Part shown: positions 29,679 to 37,889 of the stretch, one piece after another
Numbering within the stretch: position 1 is the stretch's first letter
Layout: each line of letters begins with the position of its first letter
Source: Acetatifactor sp.
GTDB lineage: Bacteria; Bacillota; Clostridia; Lachnospirales; Lachnospiraceae
Assembly (NCBI GenBank): GCA_024403365.1
Contig: JAKSRX010000006.1
Coordinates: 1 to 39,983 of the forward strand
DNA: 39,983 bases
Reading direction: 5' to 3'
Made by a program: the position numbers and the translations under genes
The notes under the pieces: generated by a model
The model's database searches: none
Told to the model about the DNA's origin: nothing
The model's input: the letters and a program-made list of their open reading frames with translations, nothing else

Positions 29679-29882
29679 ATGGAAGATAAAAAGAAGACCA
29701 CAGAGCAGGATATCGATGCAGTACTTGCCCTGTTGGAAAACTGCATGCAGAACGGAGACAGCCGTGTAAAGATCAATGTGACGGAGGGCGCAGAGGTGAA
29801 GAGACAGTATCACCACGGCCGATGTGACGTGGGAAGTCCCTGGGCCTGCGGCACGCCCTTTGATGTTGTGGAAGAAGAATAA
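29679..29882 (+). CDS. Small conserved-looking hypothetical protein (67 residues)
   Basis: This 67-residue acidic protein has an N-terminal helix (DIDAVLALLENCMQNG) and a compact C-terminal motif YHHGRCDVGSPWACGTPFDV with two cysteines and two histidines. The clustered Cys/His/Gly residues suggest a small fold or metal site, but none is proven. A good ribosome site (GGAAAGGAAG) lies 10 bases upstream, and it follows the LRR gene by 15 nt. The family is unrecognised. The proS promoter begins only 20 nt after it. Confidence 0.7.
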   Translation: MEDKKKTTEQDIDAVLALLENCMQNGDSRVKINVTEGAEVKRQYHHGRCDVGSPWACGTPFDVVEEE

Positions 29883-29902
29883 AACCGCTGAAAGACTATG
29901 CC

Positions 29903-29931
29903 TTGACAAAGTGGATTTGTTGGAATACAAT
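29903..29931 (+). promoter_or_regulatory. Promoter of the proS T-box transcript
   Basis: TTGACA (29903-29908), 17 bases, TACAAT (29926-29931). Confidence 0.8.
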
Positions 29932-29937
29932 CACATA

Positions 29938-30176
29938 CATAGTCAGAGACTGTGATGAGGAATAGTACAGATCAGGAAGCATTCCAGAGAGAGGGGATAG
30001 GTGAGAGCCTCTTATGCGAAAGGTTTGGAACCTGCCTCGGAGTCCTGTGCGAGTCATTTAGTGAGGAAGCACAGCGTAAGCCGGCGTTAACGGTGTCAAG
30101 ATGGATGTATCTACATCAATTAGGGTGGTACCGCCGAGTTTTCGGTCCCTTGCGGGAGTGAAACTCGGTGTTTTTT
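29938..30176 (+). ncRNA. T-box leader, proline specific
   Basis: This leader shows the T-box signature AGGGTGGTACCGCC (30122-30135). The TGGT bulge pairs with an ACCA tRNA 3' end, which fits an A discriminator base as in tRNA-Pro. In stem I the GGAA-CCT-GCC-TCGGAG region puts the specifier codon CCT (proline) at 30031-30033. The terminator stem CCGAGTTT (30134-30141) with AAACTCGG (30161-30168) and its T-tract overlaps the antiterminator. Uncharged tRNA-Pro should turn on proS downstream. The AGTA-like motif AATAGTACAG is near 29965. Confidence 0.93.
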
Positions 30177-30227
30177 TATTTTCTGAGTTTTCATTCTCAA
30201 AAATCTACACAAAAAGGAGAAGAAAAA

Positions 30228-31661
30228 ATGGCAGACAAAAAAATGGTAGAAGCAATTACCTCCATGGACGTTGATTTCGCCCAGTGGTACACAGACGTAG
30301 TTAAGAAGGCAGAACTGATCGACTACACCTCCGTAAAGGGATGTATGGTAATCAAGCCTGCAGGATATGCGATCTGGGAACTGATCCAGAAGCAGCTGGA
30401 TGCAAGATTTAAGGAGACCGGTGTTGAGAATGTATACCTTCCCATGTTCATTCCCGAGTCTCTGCTTCAGAAGGAAAAGGATCATGTAGAAGGTTTCGCA
30501 CCTGAAGTAGCATGGGTCACCCACGGCGGACTTCAGCCCCTTCAGGAGAGAATGTGCGTACGTCCTACTTCCGAGACACTGTTCTGTGATTTCTATAAAA
30601 ACGATATTCACTCTTACAGAGACCTTCCCAAGGTTTATAACCAGTGGTGTTCCGTTGTACGTTGGGAGAAGGAGACCAGACCTTTCCTTCGTTCCAGAGA
30701 ATTTTTGTGGCAGGAAGGTCATACCGCTCATGCAACCGCTGAGGATGCTGAGGCTAGAACCATTCAGATGCTGAATGTATATGCTGATTTCTGTGAGCAG
30801 GTACTGGCTATTCCCGTAGTAAAGGGCCAGAAGACCGATAAGGAGAAGTTCGCAGGTGCTGTTGCAACCTACACCATCGAGGCACTGATGCATGATGGTA
30901 AGGCACTGCAGTCCGGTACCAGCCATAACTTCGGTGACGGCTTTGCTAAGGCTTTCGACATTCAGTTTGCAGATAAGGACAACACCTTAAAGCATGTATA
31001 TCAGACTTCCTGGGGTATGACCACCAGACTGATTGGTGCTATCATCATGGTTCACGGTGACAACGAAGGTCTCGTGCTTCCTCCCAAGGTAGCTCCCGTA
31101 CAGGTATGCATCGTTCCCATCATGCAGAAGAAGGAGGGCGTTCTGGAGAAGGCTTACGAGCTTCGTGACCTCCTTAAGAGCAACTTCCGTGTAAAGGTAG
31201 ATGATTCCGATAAGAGCCCCGGATTTAAGTTTGCTGAGGCTGAGATGAGAGGTTATCCTATCCGTGTAGAGATCGGACCTAAGGATATCGAGGCCGGCAA
31301 GTGCGTGATCTGCCGTCGTGACACCAGAGAGAAGATCGAGGTCGCTTTGGAGGATCTTGAGGCAAAGGTTGGCGAACTGATGGAGACCATCCAGAAAGAA
31401 ATGCTGGAGAGAGCAAGAGCACACAGAGAAGAGCACACCTATTCCGCTGCAAACATGGAGGAGTTTGTGAAGCTGTTCACAGAGGAGTCCGGTTTCGTAA
31501 AGGCTATGTGGTGCGGAGATCGTGCCTGTGAAGACACCATCAAGGAAAAACTCAGCGTAACCAGCCGTTGTATGCCTTTCGAGCAGGAGCAGATCGCAGA
31601 TACCTGTGTATGCTGCGGCAAGCCTGCCAAGAAAATGGTATACTGGGGTAGAGCATACTAA
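30228..31661 (+). CDS. proS: Prolyl-tRNA synthetase (short, archaeal/eukaryote-like type)
   Basis: The 477-residue class II synthetase lacks the editing insertion domain of the long bacterial type. Seen are [27 protein letters not shown], motif 2 ([28 protein letters not shown]), an anticodon-binding domain (about 285-390: [24 protein letters not shown]) and a zinc-binding-like C-terminal domain ending in WGRAY, with cysteines C-x4-C and CVCCGK. It charges tRNA-Pro with proline in the cytoplasm. The ATG at 30228 follows AAAGGAGA; in-frame codons upstream lie inside the T-box. Controlled by the T-box. Confidence 0.96.
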   Translation: MADKKMVEAITSMDVDFAQWYTDVVKKAELIDYTSVKGCMVIKPAGYAIWELIQKQLDARFKETGVENVYLPMFIPESLLQKEKDHVEGFAPEVAWVTHGGLQPLQERMCVRPTSETLFCDFYKNDIHSYRDLPKVYNQWCSVVRWEKETRPFLRSREFLWQEGHTAHATAEDAEARTIQMLNVYADFCEQVLAIPVVKGQKTDKEKFAGAVATYTIEALMHDGKALQSGTSHNFGDGFAKAFDIQFADKDNTLKHVYQTSWGMTTRLIGAIIMVHGDNEGLVLPPKVAPVQVCIVPIMQKKEGVLEKAYELRDLLKSNFRVKVDDSDKSPGFKFAEAEMRGYPIRVEIGPKDIEAGKCVICRRDTREKIEVALEDLEAKVGELMETIQKEMLERARAHREEHTYSAANMEEFVKLFTEESGFVKAMWCGDRACEDTIKEKLSVTSRCMPFEQEQIADTCVCCGKPAKKMVYWGRAY

Positions 31662-31717
31662 AATACCCTGTTTCTTCGCGAGCAAGTTGTTATGTGCCAA
31701 CACGAGGAGAACTAGCG

Positions 31718-32668
31718 ATGAGATATATTGTGTTTGACCTGGAATGGAACCAGTGCGCTGACGGTGCTGCCGCAGAGAAGGCGGCATTGCCCTTCGAGAT
31801 CATTGAGATCGGAGCGATCAAACTGGATGCCGAGTTCAAAAAGATCGGTGAATTCAGCAGATTGGTGCAGCCTATGGTCTATCGCCGGATGAACAAGATT
31901 ACGGAAAAATTAGTCAATATTGAGATGCGGGATCTGCTCAGAGAACAGAAATTCCCGAAGGTAGGCGCCTACTTTCTGAAGTGGTGCGAGCTGCCCGAGG
32001 TAGTCTTCTGTACCTGGGGAACCACAGACCTTACCGAATTGCAGAGAAATCTGAAGTTCTTCGGATTGCCTGCTTTATCGGAAGGCCCCATCGCATTTCT
32101 GGATGTGCAGAAACTTTTCAGCCTCTGCTTCGAGGATGGAAAAGCAAGACGCGCACTGGAAGTGGCAGTGGATATGGTGGAGATCGAAAAGCCGATTCCT
32201 TTCCACCGTGCCTTTGCGGATGCTTTTTACACCGCTAAGATCCTGCAGCTGATCGCAGCAAAGAAGCCGGAGCTTCTGCAGAAGATATCCTTTGATGTCT
32301 TCACACCTCCTGCTGATCGCGATAAAGAGATCCGGATCCAATTTGACAGTTATTACAAGTACATCACCAGAGAGTTTGCCTCCAAGGTGGAAGCCTTCGA
32401 AGACAAAGAAGTGGCATCCAGCAAATGTTATCTGTGCCACAAGAATCTGCGTAAGAAGATCAAATGGTTTTCCGCCAACGGAAAGCATTATTACTGCCTG
32501 GCCTACTGTGAAAAGCACGGCTACCTGAAGGGTAAGATCCGCGTGCGAAAGACAGAGGACGGCGGAATCTATATCGTAAAGACCACGAAGCTGATCTCCG
32601 AGGAAGATGCGGAGGGAATCAGAGAGCGCAAGGCCCATGCGGTAGAGATGAGAAAAAAACACAAATAA
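31718..32668 (+). CDS. DEDDh exonuclease (KapD-like) with C-terminal zinc-ribbon-like domain
   Basis: The 316-residue protein has a 3'-5' exonuclease domain in its first 195 residues: Exo I is IVFDLEWNQ (D7, E9), Exo II is CTWGTTDLTEL, and Exo III is HRAFADAFYTA. The C-terminal 110 residues add a Cys/His motif (CYLCHKNL and YYCLAYCEKHGYLKG) that could bind zinc and nucleic acid. KapD-like proteins act in sporulation control in Bacillus, but that role is not implied here. The ATG at 31718 follows GAGGAGA. It ends at a terminator shared with the convergent carboxypeptidase gene. Confidence 0.87.
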   Translation: MRYIVFDLEWNQCADGAAAEKAALPFEIIEIGAIKLDAEFKKIGEFSRLVQPMVYRRMNKITEKLVNIEMRDLLREQKFPKVGAYFLKWCELPEVVFCTWGTTDLTELQRNLKFFGLPALSEGPIAFLDVQKLFSLCFEDGKARRALEVAVDMVEIEKPIPFHRAFADAFYTAKILQLIAAKKPELLQKISFDVFTPPADRDKEIRIQFDSYYKYITREFASKVEAFEDKEVASSKCYLCHKNLRKKIKWFSANGKHYYCLAYCEKHGYLKGKIRVRKTEDGGIYIVKTTKLISEEDAEGIRERKAHAVEMRKKHK

Positions 32669-32672
32669 AAAG

Positions 32673-32711
32673 ACCCTTACACATAGAGAATATGTGTAAG
32701 GGTTATTTTTT
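32673..32711. terminator. Bidirectional terminator
   Basis: ACCCTTACACAT (32673-32684) pairs perfectly with ATGTGTAAGGGT (32692-32703). It has TATTTTTT on one side and A-rich sequence on the other, serving both convergent genes. Confidence 0.94.
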
Positions 32712-32718
32712 GCCTTTT

Positions 32719-34203
32719 TTAGAAATCATAGTCGCGGAAACGATTTCTGCGCTTGAAAAATCCGTTGCGTCTGCTGCGTTTCCAAGCCCGTCGATTGCTC
32801 TTAGGCGTGAAATCATGGTGGTCATGGTGGGAGCGGATGATCAGGATGATCACAGCGAGAATGCCGATGACTGCCAGAGCACCGACGCCGATAAGAACAT
32901 GGTGCAGAGAGATGGGACTCTCTTTTTTCGGCTTTTCGGTGGGAACAGGTGTGGCAACGGGAGCATTGGGATCCGCAATGGTCTCAAACTCATAACTGCT
33001 GTCGTAGTCCGCTGCGAAGTTCAGACGAACTTTTCCTACGTCCACTCCGTGATAGGAGTAATTGATGACTGCTGCCTCGTCGGAACTGTCGGTCTGATAG
33101 GAGACGGAGGAAACGGTATCCTCGATGCCTACCCCCTTGGGAAGGATGATCACATCCTCTTTGTTTAGGCTAAGCAAAGGCTTGGAATCACCGAATATAT
33201 CGGGGATGCTAGCGAAGGAATCCGAGAAGTCCACGTTATATTTTTTCTCGGTCTGCGCTACATTGTATTTCTGGAAATTGCTGAAACCGTAGTTATAAAG
33301 AGCAATGGTGTCTTCGTACTGAAGAGGGGATTCATCACGCATTACCACACAGATCAATCTCAGTCCATCTTTCTCTGCGCAGGAGACAAGACTGCTTCTG
33401 GCGGCAACGGTATAACCGGTCTTGCAGCCTACGAGATATTCGTAAGCATATTTTCCGCCGGGGATGATCTGCATGGAACTGATCTCCACCTTGGCTTGCG
33501 GAAGTGTATCGGAAGCGGGGATATCCATCTTTCTGGTAAGGGAGATGTCGCAGAGCATCTGGTTTGCGAAGAATCCGCGGCCGATCATGGCAAGGTCATA
33601 AGCGGTGGTGTAGTGATTCTCATCCGGCAGACCGTTGGGGTTGGCAAAATGAGTATCCAGAGCCCCCAGCTCTTTGGCACGATCGTTCATAGTCTGTGCA
33701 AAAACGCTCCAGTCGGTGGTGCCGGAGATGTGCTCCGCCACCGCAAAGGCTACTTCGTTGGCAGAACGGATCAGGATCGCCTGCAGACATTGCTCCATGG
33801 TGAGAGCCTGTCCCACATCCATGGCGATACCGCTGCTTCCCGGAGGATTGTCAAAGACCGCATCATGGGAAAAGGTAACGATCTCATCCATCTGACAAAG
33901 CTCGGTAGCTAAGAGAGTGGTCATGATCTTGGTGGTGCTGGCGGGATATTCCTGTTTATGGATATTCTTGGCATAGAGAATGGTTCCGCTGTTAGCCTCT
34001 ATTAAAATGGCTGATTCCGCAGAGACTACAGGTCCCTCCGGCCAACCGTCTATTAAGTTGGATTGGATCTCCATCTCTCGCTGCAGGGCCAGCCGTTCTT
34101 CTATGCTGTCAGCTCGCGCCGGAAGGGCGGATGAAGCGAAAACAGTGACAGATAGTGCGGCAGCTGCAAGGAGAGCGGATACTTTATGAAATCTGATAGA
34201 CAT
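32719..34203 (-). CDS. D-alanyl-D-alanine carboxypeptidase (PBP5/6, S11 family)
   Basis: The 494-residue protein has a signal peptide (about 1-31, ALPARA), the S11 catalytic motifs S89-T-T-K92, S147-A-N149 and K261-T-G263, then a PBP5-C-like beta domain. A membrane segment follows at about 435-460 (VLIGVGALAVIGILAVIILI), with a very basic cytoplasmic tail (HHDHHD, RRAWKRSRRNGFFKRRNRF). It trims the terminal D-alanine of peptidoglycan stem peptides outside the membrane. The anchor is a true membrane span rather than the amphipathic helix of classical PBP5. GGAG lies 7 bases before the ATG. Monocistronic. Confidence 0.94.
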   Translation of the reverse strand: MSIRFHKVSALLAAAALSVTVFASSALPARADSIEERLALQREMEIQSNLIDGWPEGPVVSAESAILIEANSGTILYAKNIHKQEYPASTTKIMTTLLATELCQMDEIVTFSHDAVFDNPPGSSGIAMDVGQALTMEQCLQAILIRSANEVAFAVAEHISGTTDWSVFAQTMNDRAKELGALDTHFANPNGLPDENHYTTAYDLAMIGRGFFANQMLCDISLTRKMDIPASDTLPQAKVEISSMQIIPGGKYAYEYLVGCKTGYTVAARSSLVSCAEKDGLRLICVVMRDESPLQYEDTIALYNYGFSNFQKYNVAQTEKKYNVDFSDSFASIPDIFGDSKPLLSLNKEDVIILPKGVGIEDTVSSVSYQTDSSDEAAVINYSYHGVDVGKVRLNFAADYDSSYEFETIADPNAPVATPVPTEKPKKESPISLHHVLIGVGALAVIGILAVIILIIRSHHDHHDFTPKSNRRAWKRSRRNGFFKRRNRFRDYDF

Positions 34204-34235
34204 ACATAACTCCGATCTGTTGTGCTGTAAGGTCT

Positions 34236-34264
34236 ATTATATCCATAGAAGACCGCAGAAACAA
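34236..34264 (-). promoter_or_regulatory. Promoter of the carboxypeptidase gene
   Basis: On the minus strand TTGTTT (34259-34264), 17 bases, TATAAT (34236-34241). Confidence 0.68.
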
Positions 34265-34345
34265 GTATGTCAGGTGAATTTAGAAGAAATTAAGGATTCT
34301 GTTTTGTAGGATATTAACAAAATTAAGAAAATAAATATTATCATA

Positions 34346-34374
34346 TTGCGTTTATTCAAAAACTGTATTACAAT
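34346..34374 (+). promoter_or_regulatory. Promoter of the Tad operon
   Basis: TTGCGT (34346-34351), 17 bases, TACAAT (34369-34374). Transcription is expected near 34381. Confidence 0.65.
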
Positions 34375-34380
34375 GCACCC

Positions 34381-34430
34381 ATAGGATCACCTCAGATCCT
34401 ATTCTGATATCACTCGGAACATCTCGTTCC
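34381..34430 (+). other. Two hairpins in the Tad 5' leader
   Basis: ATAGGATC (34381-34388) pairs with GATCCTAT (34395-34402), and GGAAC (34416-34420) with GTTCC (34426-34430). The first begins at the predicted transcript start, so it may protect the 5' end. No known riboswitch consensus was recognised. Confidence 0.5.
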
Positions 34431-34463
34431 ACATTTTCAAACCATTTCAAAAAGGAATATCAT

Positions 34464-34910
34464 ATGATTTTTGTCAGTAAGGCCGTAGTGTTTGTACTGC
34501 TGTTTTTTGCCTGCATTTATGATTATCGACAGGGACGAATCCCCAATCGGTTGATCCTCTGTCTGATTGGTGTGAGTGTGGCTTCAGCGGGGGTTATCAC
34601 CGGTCTCAGCGGGATCGGTCATTTCCTGGGGCAGATGTTGCTTGTGGGAGGCTTGCTATTTATATTGTTTCATCTGGATCTTCTGGGTGCCGGCGATGTC
34701 AAACTGATCGGTGTCAGTGCCGGGCTCGTCAGGTCCTCTTTTCTGTTTTCGTTCTGTTATATCATTCTTCTCATTGCCGCGGGGTTCTCCGCAGTCGTTC
34801 TGTTTCAAAAATACATTTTCCATCATAAAGACAAAAAGGGAGTCAGGCTTGCGGGACCGGTGTTTCTTGGGTTCCTGTTCGTCTGCCTGAAAGGAGGTTA
34901 TTTTGCGTAA
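34464..34910 (+). CDS. Prepilin peptidase, A24 family (TadV/CpaA-like)
   Basis: The 148-residue polytopic membrane protein has about five spans. It has the two catalytic aspartates of the A24 aspartyl proteases: D20 in CIYDYRQGRIPN and D78 in GAGDVKL. It cleaves the leader of Flp pilin and pseudopilins at the inner face of the membrane. It lacks the N-terminal methyltransferase domain of PilD, as normal for Tad systems. First gene of the Tad operon; its end overlaps the TadZ-like start by 8 bases. Confidence 0.9.
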   Translation: MIFVSKAVVFVLLFFACIYDYRQGRIPNRLILCLIGVSVASAGVITGLSGIGHFLGQMLLVGGLLFILFHLDLLGAGDVKLIGVSAGLVRSSFLFSFCYIILLIAAGFSAVVLFQKYIFHHKDKKGVRLAGPVFLGFLFVCLKGGYFA

Positions 34911-35907
34911 TCAAAATATCGAAAACAGGGTCGCTTTGTGCGATCGTGAGGCGGAATATGTAGATCTGCTGACAGAATTTCTGAATAAAAACGGCAACCT
35001 GCCCTGGAAGATCTATTCCTTTACGGATCCGGGAGAACTGATCCAGTCCGGAGTGGAGCAGTATGATCTGCTCGTGGTGGCGGAGTCTGCATACGATGCG
35101 GAGAGTTTACCACCGGATGCCCACAGGATAGTTATCCTCAGTGAAAGTGGATTAAGACGGTGGGACAATGTTACTTATGTGGATAAATATCAGCCGGCGG
35201 AGGCAGTGAGAAAAGAGCTGTTGCAAAAGTATATCGAACTCTCCGAGGGCTATGCACCAACCCTACAGAAACAATATGAGGCAAAGAGGGTCGGGTTCTT
35301 TACCCCGATCCACCGATGTCTGCAATCTACCTTCGCAATGACGTTAGGGCAATTGCTTGCGGAGGAACATAAGGTCCTCTACCTGTCATTCGAGGCATTT
35401 TCAGGCTGCGTTCAGATGCAGGCGGATGAGAATACCTATGATTTGGCGGACCTTTTGTTTTTCCTGGGAGCGGATCGGGAGAAGTTTGCGCTGCGCCTGG
35501 AGGTGACCACGAAGAGAGTGGGGAATCTGGCTTATATTCCGTCTATGAAGGTGGGGCAGAATCTTCTCGGTGTTACCCCTGCTATGTGGCAGAATCTGTT
35601 GCAGGCCATCGAAGATACAGGGGCGTATGAATATATTTTGCTGGATCTGAGTGATTGCGTACAGGGCGTGTTTGACATCCTGCAGACCTGCAGCAAGGTG
35701 TTGACGCTGACGGCGGGGGATGCTGCGGCCAGAGCGAAACTGTATCGGTATGAGCAGCTGCTGGAGCAGTACGAATGCAGGGCGATCGCTGAGAAAACAG
35801 AGAAGGTCAACCTGCCAAGACTACAGAATCTTCCGGAGGATCCGACCTTGTTAGTCGGGTCTGAACTGGCGAAGGTAGCGCAGAGGTACCTAAATCTATG
35901 TATGTGA
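34903..35907 (+). CDS. TadZ/CpaE-like pilus localisation protein
   Basis: The 334-residue protein has an N-terminal receiver-like domain (about 8-115: VALCDREAEYVDLLTEFLN, YDLLVVAESAYDA) and a C-terminal MinD/ParA-like domain (about 128-330). The Walker A site is degenerate: the P-loop KGGxGKTT is replaced by FTPIHRCLQSTFA. LLDLSD (about 246) keeps the Walker B-like aspartate and TLTAGD the later strand. TadZ positions the secretion machine at the pole. Loss of the P-loop lysines suggests a non-hydrolysing scaffold. The start is TTG at 34903, 5 bases after AGGAGG. Assigned mainly by position between the prepilin peptidase and TadA. Confidence 0.75.
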   Translation: MRNQNIENRVALCDREAEYVDLLTEFLNKNGNLPWKIYSFTDPGELIQSGVEQYDLLVVAESAYDAESLPPDAHRIVILSESGLRRWDNVTYVDKYQPAEAVRKELLQKYIELSEGYAPTLQKQYEAKRVGFFTPIHRCLQSTFAMTLGQLLAEEHKVLYLSFEAFSGCVQMQADENTYDLADLLFFLGADREKFALRLEVTTKRVGNLAYIPSMKVGQNLLGVTPAMWQNLLQAIEDTGAYEYILLDLSDCVQGVFDILQTCSKVLTLTAGDAAARAKLYRYEQLLEQYECRAIAEKTEKVNLPRLQNLPEDPTLLVGSELAKVAQRYLNLCM

Positions 35908-35926
35908 GGCGGAAAGGAAGCAGGCT

Positions 35927-37150
35927 ATGCAGTATGCGGAACAAAAGAGTGAGTTGAAAAGACTGATCCAGGAGCGGATCGGATACTCGGAGGATTTCAG
36001 CGACGAAGATGTGGTGGAGATCATCGATGAGGTGATATTGTCCCGAAAGGATCTGAGTCTGTGGCCTGTGGATGCCAGAATACAGTTGAAGAAAGACCTT
36101 TTCTATTCCCTGCGCAGGCTGGATATTCTGGAATTGTTTGCGGAGGATACGGAAGTAACGGAGATCATGGTGAACGGCCCGGATGCTATTTTCCGGGAAA
36201 AGCACGGTGTGCTGGAACAGTTGGATGTGCGCTTCGAGTCGTTGGAGAAATTGAATGATGTGATCCAGAGGATCGTATCAGGCTGTAATCGAGTGATCAA
36301 TCAGAGCTCGCCCATCGTAGATGCCAGACTGGCGGACGGATCCAGGGTCAATGTTGTTCTTCCCCCTATCGCTTTAAACGGCCCGATCCTGACCATCAGG
36401 CGCTTTCCGGAAAAGCCCATCACCATGGAGTGGTTGGTGAAGATCGGTTCTATCTCAGGGGAGGCAGCAGGATTTTTAAAGTCTCTGGTGCAGGCGGGAT
36501 ATAACATATTTATTTCGGGTGGCACCGGCAGCGGTAAAACTACGTTTTTGAATGCGCTCTCTCAGTTTATCTCTCCGGAGGAGCGGATCGTGACGGTGGA
36601 AGACAGCGCAGAACTGCAGCTTCTGAATCAACCGAATTTGGTGCGGCTGGAGACCAGAAATAATAATGTGGAAGGCTGCAGAGAGATCACTATGCGGGAA
36701 CTGATCAAGACTTCCCTGCGCATGCGGCCAAACCGGGTCATTGTCGGGGAAGTCAGAGGGGAAGAGGCTTTTGACATGCTGCAGTGTATGAATACCGGTC
36801 ATGACGGGTCTATGAGTACCGGACACGCCAACTCGGCAAAGGATATGCTGAGCCGTCTGGAAAACATGGTCTTATGCGCTATGGATCTGCCCCTTCCGGC
36901 GATACGTCAGCAGATCGCGGCAGGAATCGATATTCTGGTACATCTGGGCAGGCTCAGGGACAGGTCCAGAAGAGTACTGGAGATTTTAGAGATAACAGGT
37001 GTGGTGAATGATGAAATACAGACAAGATGTCTCTATGCATTTGAAGAAACCGGTGTGGATGGGGAAGGTGCTGTCAAGGGGACACTCAGGAAAAGAGGAG
37101 ACCTCACAGACAGGAGGAAACTGGAAACGGCGGGAGTATCGCAAAATTGA
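35927..37150 (+). CDS. Tad secretion ATPase TadA/CpaF
   Basis: The 407-residue hexameric ATPase has an N-terminal helical domain, VTEIMVNGPDAIF (a CpaF hallmark), and the RecA-like motor: Walker A GGTGSGKTT (about 198-206), Asp box RIVTVEDSAEL, Walker B MRPNRVIVGEVRGEEAFDML, and the His box STGHANSAKDMLSRLE. It powers extension and perhaps retraction of the Flp pilus from the cytoplasm. The C-terminal 40 residues overlap the TadB frame. GGAAAGG lies 8-10 bases upstream. Confidence 0.96.
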   Translation: MQYAEQKSELKRLIQERIGYSEDFSDEDVVEIIDEVILSRKDLSLWPVDARIQLKKDLFYSLRRLDILELFAEDTEVTEIMVNGPDAIFREKHGVLEQLDVRFESLEKLNDVIQRIVSGCNRVINQSSPIVDARLADGSRVNVVLPPIALNGPILTIRRFPEKPITMEWLVKIGSISGEAAGFLKSLVQAGYNIFISGGTGSGKTTFLNALSQFISPEERIVTVEDSAELQLLNQPNLVRLETRNNNVEGCREITMRELIKTSLRMRPNRVIVGEVRGEEAFDMLQCMNTGHDGSMSTGHANSAKDMLSRLENMVLCAMDLPLPAIRQQIAAGIDILVHLGRLRDRSRRVLEILEITGVVNDEIQTRCLYAFEETGVDGEGAVKGTLRKRGDLTDRRKLETAGVSQN

Positions 37151-37880
37151 GTGGAGTCCGGGACTATGCCTTAAGATCTTTGCGGCGGCTCTGGGAGTGA
37201 TGTTGGTCATTGCCCGGTTCTTTTACAGAAGTGTCTGGGCACTTCCTGGGCTTCTGCCTATTGGGTTCGCTGTGGGATATCTTGTGGCAGAGCGGCACAG
37301 AAAGGCAGAGGCGGAAGAGATGAACTTGGAATTCGCAGAATGCATCTTAAGCGTCAGCACCATGATGAAGGCAGGATATTCTGCGGAGAATGCTTTTGCG
37401 GAAAGTGAGGGAGATATGGCGATGCTTTTCGGCGGCAGATCCATTATCTGCAGGGAACTGGCGCTGATTCGAAGAGGATTGCTCATCAATATCTCTCTGG
37501 AGGAATTGCTGGCAGATCTCGGGAGAAGAAGCGACAGCGAGGACATTGAGCGATTTGCGGAAGTATTTTCCATCGCAAAGAGAAACGGCGGAAATATGCC
37601 GGAAATGATACGAAACACTGCGGAACTGATCGCAAGGAAGGCGGAGATGAGGCGGGAAATGGATGCGATGTTAAGCGGAAAAAAGATGGAACTGCTCATC
37701 ATGGAGGGGATGCCGCTTGCAATGATCTCCTACATCGGCATCACTTCACCCGGATATTTTGACATGTTATATCACAATGTGCAGGGAGTTTGCATCATGA
37801 CAGGGTGCCTGATCGTGTATATGGCAGCGATCGGTTTCGGAGAATTGATCATGAAGAAATTGTCGGATCAGCTGGGATAG
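37008..37880 (+). CDS. Tad platform protein TadB (type II secretion F family)
   Basis: The protein has two membrane segments near the N-terminus (LKIFAAALGVMLVIARFFY and WALPGLLPIGFAVGYLVA), a T2SS-F cytoplasmic domain (ILSVSTMMKAGYSAENAF, FAEVFSIAKRNGGNMPEMIR) and two spans at the C-terminus. It forms the inner-membrane platform turned by TadA. The start is uncertain. The ATG at 37008 overlaps tadA by 143 nt. Other in-frame starts are at 37059 (ATG) and 37068 (GTG), but none lies past the tadA stop before the first membrane span. The length is 290 residues if 37008 is used. Confidence 0.85.
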   Translation: MMKYRQDVSMHLKKPVWMGKVLSRGHSGKEETSQTGGNWKRREYRKIEWSPGLCLKIFAAALGVMLVIARFFYRSVWALPGLLPIGFAVGYLVAERHRKAEAEEMNLEFAECILSVSTMMKAGYSAENAFAESEGDMAMLFGGRSIICRELALIRRGLLINISLEELLADLGRRSDSEDIERFAEVFSIAKRNGGNMPEMIRNTAELIARKAEMRREMDAMLSGKKMELLIMEGMPLAMISYIGITSPGYFDMLYHNVQGVCIMTGCLIVYMAAIGFGELIMKKLSDQLG

Positions 37881-37889
37881 GAGGACGGT

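Noticed and set aside
29952..30161. 69-codon frame in the proS leader
   Set aside because: It lies wholly within the T-box RNA.
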